Part shown: positions 35,186 to 48,391 of the stretch, piece after piece
How positions within the stretch are numbered: position 1 is the stretch's first letter
How the letters are laid out: the number at the start of each line of letters is the position of its first letter
From: Cristatella mucedo
Lineage: Eukaryota > Bryozoa > Phylactolaemata > Cristatellidae
Assembly: GCA_009760855.2 (NCBI GenBank)
Contig: WPIO01000025.1
Location: 4,905,001-4,969,000, forward strand
Reading direction: 5' to 3'
Length of the DNA stretch: 64,000 nucleotides
The notes under the pieces: model-generated
What the model was told of the DNA's origin: nothing
What the model saw: the letters and a program-made list of their open reading frames with translations, nothing else
Database searches by the model: none
Made by a program: the position numbers and the translations under genes

Positions 35186-38100
35186 TGTAGCTCCACAAAG
35201 CCACAAAGACTACGTGGGTGTTACTCAGGAGAGTTTTCTACAGTGCACTCAGAGCCTAAGCAGCTTTCGGTAAGCATTCGGTAGCCAAAAGACTTCATCT
35301 CATGCAACAAAGAGAAAGTGAGAATCGTGAAAGAGAACAAAGAGAAAGTGAGTCGGGAGAGCAGTTAAGGTAGTGAATTGCATTGAAGTGGCAGCTAGGA
35401 CGGCTGGAAAGGTTTGGCTCGCAAAGCAAGCAGCCAGCAAGCCACTAAACTGAAAGGGCAGCCAGATCTCCTGCCAGCAATGGTCTTAGCAAAAACTTAC
35501 AGCCAGAATGAGCCAAGCATTTATGGCTTTCGTACTGCGGACACCATAGCGTCTTATGGCAAAATTCTCAGTCCTACAAGAACGAAATGGTCTCGGATGA
35601 CCAAAAACAAACTGGTTACAAAAGAGTTATTACACAATAGCTGCCACTTTCTGAATCGACAAAATCCTTTCCAAAAAGCACTAATTTTGGCTTCCGAAGG
35701 AACCATTTAGAAACTGTTGCTCCGAGAAGACAAGGATCCGATCAAGCACGGCTATGAGCTGGCTCTTTGACCTAGGGTAAGGTGCTTGCTCTTCACGACC
35801 CAGGTCGCAGATTCGAGTCGTGCAGCAGGCAATGCTTGCTCGCTTCGGGGGAGGGGGAAGGGGGTCGGATGACTGCTATGGCTCTTCCGATGCTATCTAT
35901 ACAAAGGAGGCTGTTGATTCAGCTAACATTTACTTTTGCTTCAACTGCATAACGAGTGGAGGAAACCCTTGCCATTAATAGGCCCGTTGAACCTCCCCTC
36001 CACGGAGAGACCCCAAAGACCTACGCGAAAGCTGCCTCAGCTAGCAGCGCCTGAACAGGGAGCACCCGTGGCTTGGCAGGCAGCTGGCTACCGCGGTCGG
36101 AGTCGCGGCCCTACCCTTGGCTATCGGGACACATCTGGCAGAAATGCAGACCACCGGGCAGACTGGGTCGCTCAGATATCCGAGAGGCCAAGTTAGCTAC
36201 CCACCAGAAGGAGGCTATCCCCGCAAGCCACTTGCTCCGCCATTACAGTGGGCTGGCAGCAGCACGGCCAGGTGCAAGGACAGCTTACTGCCGTTGGCCA
36301 GCATCGCTTACTCTCTCAGAGGATGGGTGGGGGAGGCGATTTACATGCACGGAAGAAGCTCTAGTGCGACCTCGCTGCAAGAGCCAGAAAGAGAACTTGT
36401 CTCCAAAACGCCAAGCTGCCAGAAAGTCAAAGCAGTAATCAGATTACCATCTAAAAATTATTCGGCATTCGAAGCCAGTTGCCAGCACCAAACGGTCGCA
36501 GAAGTAACCTACTATGCTCTAGCATCGTTGCTCGAGCAAGTGACAACAAACGAATGCCAGGGCCAGAAACTGAAATCAGAGGAAAACAGGTGTCAATAAC
36601 TGTGATTAATGCACCCCTGCAATCCTCCTGCATGAGTTGGCCAAGACCGGAAGCCCTAATAATGCTGAGGAATTCACCTAACGGCTAAATACAGTATACG
36701 AGCGTGAAAAATTCCCTAATAATCGCACCATAAACTGCTTTAATGACAAGACTATACCAAAGCGTTTGTGGTGTAGCAAAAACTACCAAGAGCCCTACCA
36801 GACTTGTCGCATCGAGTCATCGCTGGCAATCGATAATACCACCGACACAAACAGTGTGTTCAGTGCAACAGGGAGCAGGAAATATGACGACTGCAAACAA
36901 GTATGATTCAGCTGCTCATTTAAAGTTAAAAGCGACCATAAAGGTCTTAACTAATGCACCGTTCGGAAATGTGGTTGATCCTCGCGAAAAGGATGCAAAC
37001 AGCACCCGACGTTCAGAATGATGCACATGGACTGCTGTTAACAGTGCCGTGCAGCTCACGAAACCATGCAATCAAAGAACGTTTAAGGGGCCACGCCCAT
37101 TGTCGATGAGCACTAATGTATAGCTAGGTTACGTACCATTCGGTGACGTTGATGGGAGCCGGTAACCAATGAGTCTGGCTCATTAGTTCATACAAATACT
37201 CGTTCTGCTGAGTACCCTCCATGGTGAGCCCAGTGCCTATCATAGTCGAGTTGGGAAACCAACGCCCTTTGTATGGTCCCTGTCAAAATGCAAGTTGAAG
37301 TTTGAGATCCATATGACATGAATCATTAATGAAGTGGCTGGACACACAATGGTGTACAAACTTGAAACGTCTGCACGAGTCTTAGACGATTGAGACGACC
37401 TCTTTAAAAAAACTCGACACATGAATAATAAGCTTCAACCTCAAATGCATAATCGTAGCATTGCTTGTGTGCACACATCACGTCATACCTCACTAGCCGA
37501 GGTGGCCGAGCCATAAAGACCGAGGTTTCCACCGAAATTGTGCAGAAAACACCAAATGAACGGTTGACCATAATACGACTGCAAACTGCTAAACACTGGA
37601 GCTGCTTCAGCTTGCAAGTCGAGGACGACCAGGCGTCCCTGCAAAATTTAAGCTTCTCAGTTGCAAAGTCAATGTTTTCATAAATATATAAATATAATTC
37701 ATTTGTATAGCACTCTAAGTGAACTTAATCTTTATCTAGGTGCTTCCACACATACGGAAGGATTCGAGCCCACGACCTCGGTCATCAAATGCATTCACCA
37801 TGACTTCAGTCGTTAAAGGCGAGCACCTTAACCCCTGGGCCAAGCCAGGGCTTTTCCAAGGCCAGCTGCATCTGCCTGCATCCACCTTAAAGCCTATACA
37901 ACAAGCAAGAGCCTGGCTCACGTATGAGCAACTAATAAATTGACGATAAACAGTCAATGGAGCCAAGACAATATTCTGCTGACACTACACGAAAATATGA
38001 CAATGGAGTGGTGAACCAACATACACTTGTGTATGTGTGACAATATTCCTGATAATTAAAGATAACTCATACGACATTGTTATTACACGAATACTGCTAC

Positions 38101-38486
38101 ACGAATTAAACGAATACTGTTTTAATTACACGAATACTGTTATTACTGGACTTCTAGACGGAAGATGCAATCCACCTTCATTAGCTCTTCGGCTTACCAT
38201 GGCAAGCGGCAGCTTATGAAAACGGCCAGGGCAATGTCAGCACCTACATCATTCTCCGCTAGTCCCTACAAGAAGCCGACGGGTACAAAACTAATCTGAT
38301 CTAGCAATGTTGCACTTTAAATAAAATGACATTCATTGATACCATGTGTACGTTTTCAAATGTAAGCGTGTGCATACACAAAGCACATGCACACGCATTC
38401 CTTTGCAGCAATGTAAAGTGCCTAGAAAGAGATTAAGTTCTCTGAGGGCACTATACAAATGTATTATTATTACAAATACATACACA

Positions 38487-38524
<38 letters not shown>

Positions 38525-38536
38525 CACGCACACACA

Positions 38537-38574
<38 letters not shown>

Positions 38575-41500
38575 CAGCACCTTGCTAGGCAATATACACA
38601 ATGGTACACCTTCCCCATTGCCTTGCTGTCGGCAAGCCGCCCGCGGACTGGCTCACTCGAACGGCAAGCACCGACCTCGCTGCTGCCATTGCCGCTTGCC
38701 ATCGCTCGCTCGCTGTGGCTCTAGCTGCCGCCGGACCGAACGCTGTGCCAGATGAGGAAGGGGGAGAACGAAAGGATCAGACAAAGACCAGCAGGCCACT
38801 GCAGCAGCTCCTTACTGCTTGCTGCAACCGATTGCAGAGCCATCTGCCGCCGTCAGCCCCTGGGCGGCAGATGCAAGCAGTCGGCGAGAGCAGTCGAGTA
38901 GAAGGCTCGACACACGAAAGGCATGCAAAGCCCAGGCCAAAGACTACAGGTAAAAGAGCTGGCGAGGTGTCATCGAGAGCATAAAGTATGCTGCTGGCGG
39001 AGTCGAAGCTGTGCCTAATGACAAGCCAACCATTATTAAACAATTGCCCCAGTGTCCATTTCCCGGCAAAAGAAATTGGACACCCGCAGGAAGGACACTG
39101 GGAGGTGAAGGCAGGTGTTTCTAAATTTGCCATATATAACAAGGGGCCCGCAAACGCAGCTGGACAGTCACAGAGCTACTTGTGCCCCATGAGCTCTTGC
39201 ATCGCATCCCTAGAGGGCGAGAGAATACACTGTTGCGTAGGCATCCGACTGAGCTCGAGACTGAAGAAACCAGCAGAGGCTCAAATCGGGGCGAGGCGAC
39301 TCGTCCAACTTCGACAGACTCCTTGCACTGATGGACCAACTTCCTCGAGGCCTTGGAGAGGTGTGGCCGAAGTCTCGAGAAATTTGAGCAAACCCGGAAG
39401 CTGGTACAAGAACTACGCCCTCTCTTGAAGATCTCTTCACGGCACAAGCACGTGCTGCTGCACTGCATCTTGGAATGCAGCTTGAAGATCGATCAAGAAA
39501 CACCAGGAGCTTGTTGCACAGGGCGAAGGTGGGAGCAGCTGAAGCTGCTGACACTTCTGGCACGGCTGGGAGTAATTTAAGGCTAGGAGCAATATCCAGC
39601 ATTCCAATGCTCACGTTTTACTAAAGCTCGACTGTCATTCACACCGACAGCAGCACCAGCGAGGTAGCTAGCACCAGTCTGCTGGTGCCAAAAATTGTTG
39701 GAGGGGGTGTGAAGCAAGATGGCTGATAATTAGCATTGCAAGCCCTATAATAAGCAGTGCTGCTATTCCAACTTTCATGCTCGCTGGGCTCAGTTCGTCG
39801 GAAAGCTCGGTCTAGCTGTCTCCTTGGTGCACATTGTCGCCATTCCGTGCAGCGGCGCATGCAGCCACGAGCCATCGCATGCATACTGCAAGCTGCTAAG
39901 GCTTCGCAGCAGAAGAACAATCAAAAGAGAACAGGCGAGGACGAACGCCATCCCAAGCAGCTGACCCAGAGTGCGCTCGACGGATCGAAAATGTCAATTC
40001 GTGCTGCTCTAAACAAGTAGTGGCAAGTTATTGATGAGAGTGGACCGCATGCGGTCGGATACTAGTCACAGAGACGATAAGCAGCGAGCTTGCAAATGCC
40101 TTGCCAAGCAATACAGCACGCATACAGGACGGCTTAACGCCCAATGGACCCTAGGTCTTGGCCAAAGATGCATGCACTTCACGAAGCATGTGGTGCGTTC
40201 ACGTAAGTCCTGCAGCATGGAGTCTATTGCCCACTGCAAATGGGGATTATAGCCACAATGGGCTCTTCTGCCACTTTATAAATGAATGCTGTTGAATCAA
40301 CCGACCTTATTTTGTATTTATTCATTTTATATATGGCAGAACTATAAGCCAACGAGCAGCCATTGAGGTGTCAAAATATTAGCTCAAAACGTCTAGGCAC
40401 CTGTGCTGTCGTCATTCGTAAGTTGACCTTGGGACGGCAGGGGCAACACGAAGGGTGGCATCGATGGCAGCACTGCTCCAGGCACGTATTTGTTTGATAG
40501 CTTAATGATAAACATTCTGCCTTCTACTACGACTCTCTCGGCTACTAAAAATCCTATAACCAAGGCAAGTGCTGCACGAATACATAGAGAAAACGACGGC
40601 TGTAAGGCAGTGTCAAACTAGCATACTACACGTGAAAACACTCTACACCTAAGGTAAGATGCAACTTTCACTGCAAACTAAAACAAACAGGTACACGGGC
40701 CTTAAGAGACAAGAATCTTGCTAAAATCCACGAACTCTACACGGACAGAAAACTCGAGGGACTCACCAGCCATGCATGGCATCACTCAAGTTTGCTTGAG
40801 TTATTTGCAATGACCGAGAAGCCAAACATGGCCAAAAATTAAAAAAAGAAAGATTGCAGAGCTCGTCTCCAGAGATGTAGGTGTAGCATAAAAATCAGCC
40901 TGAGGTGTGGAATAAGGAGTTAACAAATTTCACTTTTGTCGGAACACGAATGACTACTCGCCGGACCCATGCTCTAACCATTAAGCTAAACACACTACTG
41001 CGCCTACCCTTTCTTAATGCTAATACTGGACTTTACAGCCCATTCTGGATTTGATGTGACCACTTAAAAGTATGGGCCGAAGCAGATCCCCAAGTCAGTA
41101 AGAACACGAAAGAGGGTCCGGTGGCACAACCCTCTTCTACTTATATTTACCCATTACTTAAAACAAACATTTGACGTAAACAGTGGGCAAAAGAAATAGG
41201 CTAATCGAGCTATTTCTTACAAGAGGCACAGCAGTGAGGAATGCTTTTGCTTGAGCTGGTTGCCAGAAATTTGAATTGTATCGGAACATCCAGCCTTGCA
41301 GAACCCATATACCATGAGGATCGGTGGTGATGATCGACTTGTATATCGCAGCACTAACCGATGCCACATAGTTGAGATCACTAAAACAAGGAGAAGTTAA
41401 CCATGAGCACCAATGATTAGCAAAAAGACGAAAATGACAGGAGGCTAGTTGTACCTGCTTCCCGGAAGCTCTTCATTAAATGGGTCCGAGTTGTACAGAT

Positions 41501-43720
41501 GGTCGGTTCCGTATTCCTTAATGAGCTGGCAAGCAAAATTTCAAGGTGATCACGCATCCTGTGCAATTCGTAGCTGCACATTGAAAGTAGCTGCATGCTG
41601 GAAATGAGTGCAAGGGCCAGCATGTCTCAACACTCTGTTACCTCTGTTATAAATGCTTCCCCAATCTTTTGGAACAGTGGATCCGCAGCATCAAGAAAAT
41701 AAGTACTAAAAAAGAGTATTCTCGGGGAGTTGATCATGCATCTATGGTTGAGCAAGGATGATATCCACAAAACTGCAAGCAAAGTTCTTCAAAGAAATAT
41801 GAGATGGACACCAAAGGACATGTGCAGGATATGGCACGGACAGGATAAGGCAGGGTAGTATGAGGTAGGGAAAGGATGAGTGAGGCAGGGCAAGACAGGA
41901 TCGGCAAAAGCAAGGAACATACAGAGAAAGTGAGCAGACGTTATATAAGATTATTAGCAGGTGCACTGCTTCTCAATGTTCTCCTCAAAAAGAGCCACAC
42001 TATTTTGTGCTATATTTTTTGTTAGTGCAACCGAAAAGGTAAATTAAGTACCCTACTACTCACCAAGAAAGCGAACAGTTGAATTTGTTCCAATCACCTA
42101 GCTGTGTCACATTAGCTTCCGGAAATACCCTGAAAGCATTCCAGTAGACATATCAGCTCCATCCAACTATCGCATCCCACAATACGTCAAGAAAAAATGC
42201 AGAAACAGCCAAAAGAATTACAAATTTATCACGCTACTAGCTTTATTATTAGCTATATTAAGCTACACTTGAGCCCAAAGAACACAATCATAACTTGTCC
42301 GATAGTTCGGAGTATGGTGCCGCCATGGATATATCTGTGGGTGATAGTTGCCGAGTCACATTTGTTACGTCCATGTTGTTGCACTTCACCGACATGGACT
42401 ACTTTGCTCAGTGCAAGTTAATGAGCTGCCAAAGTTCACACGGGATGGCCAGTGGGGCTACACAGCTGGACCAACTCTTTGTCACTGTAACCAGCAACAG
42501 CATGGCTGGCAAAGCAATCGCTCTAGGCACTTCCGGCAGCCCCGGCAAAGCTGCTGCCTCGAATTTCGCCGCCAATTGGAGAGTAGCAGCAGCTGCAGAA
42601 GTGAGTATGCTCCTGCGCATTGCTGTACACACGAAAGTCGCACGGGAAAAGGTCTGCATTTACCACCATTGTTGCCGTAAACAATCCGAATCGTCAATGA
42701 CAGCCATAACTTACGGGCGAGGCCTTGAATAGCACAAGTTACTACTCCAGCCTCGACACACAACAGAACGAAAAACCAACCTCTTGATTGCATCAGGCAC
42801 GTGACCAGCAAATGACGGCAGCACCGGAGTCATGCCGAAGCTCCTCATGCGCTGGAGAATCTGGTGCTGCAGTGTCAGCTGGCTGCTGAGCCACCCAGTT
42901 GGAGGCGGACCACCCCAGGACTTTAAGTTGCCCATACGCCACCAGGCCAGGAACGCTGGGCCAGAAAGCCAGTTATCGATGTCCGGCTCGCTGACACCAA
43001 GTGACAGGTACACCTGCAGCAAATAAACAGAGTGAATCCTCAGTATAGCTAGAACCAGTTTCCGGCTTGCATTCGTCGGCTAACTGAAATTATTTTCCAT
43101 ATCCATTGCCCATGTGGTGCTACAATTGTCACCTAGGTTAAGCACGAGGTTCTCACACGTGAGAAAAAGTGACAGCACTATGATCGAACTTTTGATCAAC
43201 TAATGCCGCACTACAAAAGTGACCCTAATATCTGCGCAGCAGACGATGCGCGGGGATGAGAAGGATGGTCAGCCAGGAGATGCATGAGTTATAACTCAAG
43301 AGGGAGCTCCAGCTGGGAGGAGGACAGGGCAAAGGTCATAGGAATTCCAATCCCTCTGGCAAAGTTGAAACTTGGGGCAACGGCTAATTCTTGTACGAAC
43401 TGATGAAGCACCTAAAACTATAGTGACGGAACATAAAACCTTGGAGTTTGGAAGCCAGTAAACTGTTCACGAGAATACTAACAGAAATGAATATCTGGTG
43501 CAAATATGCTACGAACTACACTACGGTAGGTAATTTTGTTTTAAGTGCAACCTATTTAGAATGTCAAGAGCCTAATGGAGTGGTTGATATAGCAACACAT
43601 CTAAAGTGCCTAGTGAGAAATTTAGTTCTCTGAGGGTGCTACATAAATGTATCATTATTATTATTACTATTAATAATAATAATAATAATAATGCACTTGA
43701 TAAAGCGCCCACAGAGAACT

Positions 43721-43754
<34 letters not shown>

Positions 43755-44217
43755 CCAGGTGCTTCACATTTGCTGCAAAGGAAAATGCAATTGAATGATG
43801 AGTAATATCATGATTGATAAACAAACAAAATGAATAACTGGAGATAAGCTGGCAGAGCCCATTTTTATATTCAATAAGACATTTGTATAGCACCCTAAAG
43901 AACTAGATCAATGATAGGAGCTTTAAAAATGCTGGAGAGGAAGCATGTCTATTTCGTAAGTGATGCTACAAAACATTTTTAAAATTCGAACTTGTTTAGA
44001 CAGGGATACCACATCTAAGTTGATCCATGCATTTGCGACATCTCGTCTCGACTTCTGTGCAATCAGTCGTTTACAGCTGATACAAACGAGCTGATTTGGT
44101 CCAGTGGTTAAGTGCTCGCCCCGACCAAGGTCTGGCTGAAGTCGTGGGCTCGAGCCCCGAGGCATATGTGAAGCGCCTGAATAGAGATTAAGTTATCTTG
44201 GAGCGCTATACAAATGA

Positions 44218-44263
<46 letters not shown>

Positions 44264-45830
44264 TAAATACATATATATATATATATAAATCTGTAGCTAG
44301 GCTTGTTTGTCGTAAGCACCACAGTTGCCACATCACACCACTTCTCGCCGACCTGCACTGGCTACCATTCAAGCAACTGCATCAAAAAGGTTTTGTCGCT
44401 CACTTTTAGGTCTCTTTTAGGCCTACCTATCAGATCTAATCCCCCACCAGGCTAAGCATAGTACCACCAGCTTTTTGGAATCTAAATGTTTACCTATACA
44501 ATGTATAAACCTCAAATCCTTTGGAGACCGTGCCTTTAGTTCGTATGCTCCTAAAGTCTGGAACTCACTCCCGACTTGTGTCACGACATGCCCTGACATG
44601 ACACATTTAAAAAGAAACTAAAAACACACCTGTTTATGACAGTATTTAGTGGGTTTCTGTGATTTGACCTTTATGTGCTGACACTGTGCATGCTGCCACT
44701 AACCATATTTGCATGCTGACCCAGTGCATGTCACCCCTAACCATGTTATTTATTCTTGCTGTTTATTGAGCATACTACCGATAACCATTTCAATCGCGTT
44801 CCCTTTGCAGCAAATGTAAAGTGCCTAGACAGAGATTTAGTTCTCCGAGGGCGCTTTATCAAGTGTGTTATTATTATTTCAACACGGTGTCAGCACGAAT
44901 AAGCACACACAATAGCAATTCACATGGACCCAAAAAATTCTGTGAGGAATAGGTGTGCTTTGAGCTTGTTGTTGAATGTCGTCAAGCCATGGGATGTCGT
45001 TACGTCAGTCGGTAGAGATTTCCAGGCTTTGGGTGAATTCAAACTAGAGACACGGTCTCCAAAGGATTTGAGGTTACTTAGAGGGAGGCACAGCTAAATG
45101 ATTTGAGTCGGAAGAGTAGGTGGTACGATACCTAGCCTCTTTGGGAAGTGGTTGTGATATGGGGGCTGAAGCAAGAGAATAAAGGAACCTAAAAGTTAGA
45201 GACAAATCCTTGAGGTCTATAATCTGCTTGATTAGGAGCCAGTGCAGGTTGGCGAGATGGTATAATGTGGCAACGGCAACGTTCACGACAGAAAAGCCTT
45301 AAGGCAAGGTGTTCTACCAGCTATTAGCATCTTATTTGCACAGGCCGGAAGACCTGAAGGTAGTGAGTGACGGAAGTCAAGATGGGAGGCCATTCAATGC
45401 AGGGACCAACATGGATTTGGTAAGCTTAACTAAGCAGACCCGAATTTTTGCACCGCTACTTAGCTGAAAGTAGGAAGGCTTGACTGTGGAGATGATGTGG
45501 TTTTTCAAGTGAACGATCACATTGGAACAGTACACACATATTTCGTACAGATGCTACAGGAGATATGCTGGTCGAGCCCATTTTGAGAGTTAGATTTTCC
45601 AATTTCTGAGTGACACTTGGTTTGCCCATAATTAATAAGTTAGTTTTATCGTCATTAAATTTGAGAAAGTTTGCTGCCATCCAAGTTTTGATATCAGAAG
45701 TACATGCAGCAAGTGAATTGAGAGAGCTTGATGTGCTGAAAGGCAGGTAGAGATCAAAGCACAGGTAAAGCTGTGGGCTATCTGCATAAAAATAAAACAA
45801 AAGCCCAGATTATTCGAAGTGATTACATCG

Positions 45831-45920
<90 letters not shown>

Positions 45921-48344
45921 ACATTGCAAAAACAAGTGTGCCAAGCACAGATACCTGGGGTACCTCAAACGTTAAAAGCTTGTCAGAGGAATGAATGTTG
46001 CCCGATGACATAAATGTTCTGAAGCCTACTAGTGAGATAGCACCAAAACCATTACAGTGCAGAGACAATGATGTCCAGGCGAGATGAGAGGCACTCAAGA
46101 AGGACTTTGTGATCAATAGTATCAAGTGCTACCTAAAGAAAATACAACTAAAAACTTGTATTTATACCTATTTGAGAAAAATCTTATTTTCGGGCCAGGT
46201 AAGTCTGGACGTTGCCATATTGAGATGCATTAGCAAAATGAAGGTCAGCTAATTGATATAGTCAACGTTGTGCAATCGCATGCACCTATAGGTATTTTTC
46301 ACATTTAACTGGTGGAAAAGCGGTAGTTATAAGCACTTAAACAGTATTTTGGTAACAAAGCCAATAAACGCCAGAGCTTTAAGGAAGTAGTTGACACTAA
46401 AATGCAGGCCAAAACATAGACCTTACAATAGTTCATATCAACGGTTGCTCGGAATGAGATGCCGTCTGAGGATTCTAAGTAATGACGGTTTGTAAAGGAA
46501 TTTTAAAAGGCCTTCATAAACGACGGCAAACACTGGCCCGGTGGTTTAGCTGCTCGCCCCGACCAAGGTCTGGCCGAGGTCGTGGGGTCGAGCCCCGTGG
46601 CAATGTGAAGCGCCTGGATAGAGATTAAGTTCTCTAAGGGCACTATAGAAATTAATTATATAAGGCCACTGTAGATACAGAGTTGTACCAGGCTATTTCA
46701 GCCAACAGCTTTGATACAGTCAAGGACTTGCAAGCACATACGGCTGTGCCGTTTACAATCCCTGCTGCTACATGTTCACATCCACCCACACCTAGTTATT
46801 GCCAGCCTTCCATGGGCAGTGGGGATTTTTTTCTTTAGCGCGGCGATACTGGTTGGTACTTCCCAGTCGATGACCAATGATGCATGGAAGAGCAAGAGGC
46901 GCGCATGGGTCGCTCAAGAGTGCACAGCAGACATGGTCAGGCCATGCACAACTGCTTGGCACATACTGGGTCGCAAGGTCGCCACCGCTCTCCCTGCTGC
47001 CACAGTGAGCACCAAGCAACACATGGGGCGTGGGAGGGCAGCTACTTACAGTGACACCAGAGAGTCTCATCTGATACCATCGCATGCCAGAAAAAGCAAA
47101 GCGGACTGCAGGAGCAGAGCTGCACGAAGACAATGCACCGATAACCAGCCTGACAACAATCAGCCTGACAGAGAACAAAGACCAAGGACTAAGAACTGCA
47201 CGATGCGCCGCCACAGATCCCTTCATGCTTGTCGACTCACTGACCTTGCCATTCAGCAATACTTGTCCGCACATAGTCACGCAAACTAAAAGCATATTCA
47301 GCGCTAGCATTGCAGTCAAGCAGCAATCGGGATGCTCACAGCTGATGTCCACATTGACATCAACATGCAGTGCTAAGTGTGGCACATAATCAGCACGACA
47401 ACGATAGTAATAAAGTTTATAAAGACTGCTACACGTAACGACGAAATGAGCAGCTAAGGGCTGCCACGAGTCGGCGGCCGACTGGCCTACTAGCTAGCAC
47501 AAGCACAGGGCATTAAGAGATCTTAGGCAGCAAGTGCTAGCCTTACAGATAGGATTCTTAGATCTCAGATGCTGAACAGCTCTGGCAGATTTAAATCCCA
47601 GAATTTGGGCTAGAGACTCTGAGCTATGAATGCTGAGCTAAACTGTGTAGTGTAGAAGCACTGGCTTCAGATTGCAAGCCTACTCCCCCCCAAGCCAACC
47701 GCCTCTGATCATGTCAGATGATGCCATTGCAAATTCATGCAAATTCAAATTCTCCCTGTTGCCAAACTATATGCCATGAATGGCTCTAATGACTCTCATA
47801 GCCAGCAACAGAAAGCATCGGCATTACTGTAGTGTTTCAAGAGGGCACAGAAGGCACAGGCTGGTACCACCGATCCGATGGTCCGATGGGAAGCCCGAGC
47901 TACCGACCATGGAAACAAGACTAGGCACTCAATTAGGGCAAGTTTAAGAGCTGTGTCTTCGAATAGCAACAACCCGTGCCAATCTAAACTCAAAAGGCAG
48001 TCATTGCGTCAACGAAAAACACTTACATTTACGTTTAACTCAAAACCAACCTCGTCTAAGGGCCGCTCTACTCGGTGCAGCTGCAACCGGCCTCTCTGCA
48101 TCTCCATGCCGTTTCAGGACAGCAAAGGCTGTCCCTACTTTTGCGTAAAGACTTTGCTCTCTAGGCCCGTGTAGACAGTTAAACTCATTGCTATGATTCA
48201 TGTGCACAAATTCAGGTTGCCAAACCTGGCATTTCTTTTGCTGAAGAACTTCCACCCACGTACCGAGCATAAAATATGATATAACACTGAACGAATAGAA
48301 ATATACATGTATAAATGCACTGTCAGTATTTAGAATAAAAGCAA

Positions 48345-48391
<47 letters not shown>

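Larger units (their letters stand above)
37853..41220 (-). other. Rest of NAGLU intron 9
   Basis: An L2-A tail and CA repeat at 38.4-38.57 kb, a perfect 11-bp hairpin at 38841-38873, about 1.3 kb of GC-moderate sequence with overlapping plus-strand frames (38.6-40.2 kb) that I cannot assign, and a tRNA-like remnant near 40940-41010. Confidence 0.45.

Noticed and set aside
38601-39614. Possible nested gene in NAGLU intron 9
   Set aside because: Several overlapping frames of similar length and low complexity, no family match, no consistent splice model.
40930-41010. tRNA gene
   Set aside because: TAGCTTAATGGTTAGAGCAT resembles an A box, but no proper B box or cloverleaf follows; treated as a SINE remnant. 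No functional tRNA or rRNA gene was found in the window.
46711-47385. Opposite-strand 192- and 197-codon frames
   Set aside because: Each is the shadow of the other, inside a NAGLU intron, with no recognisable protein feature.
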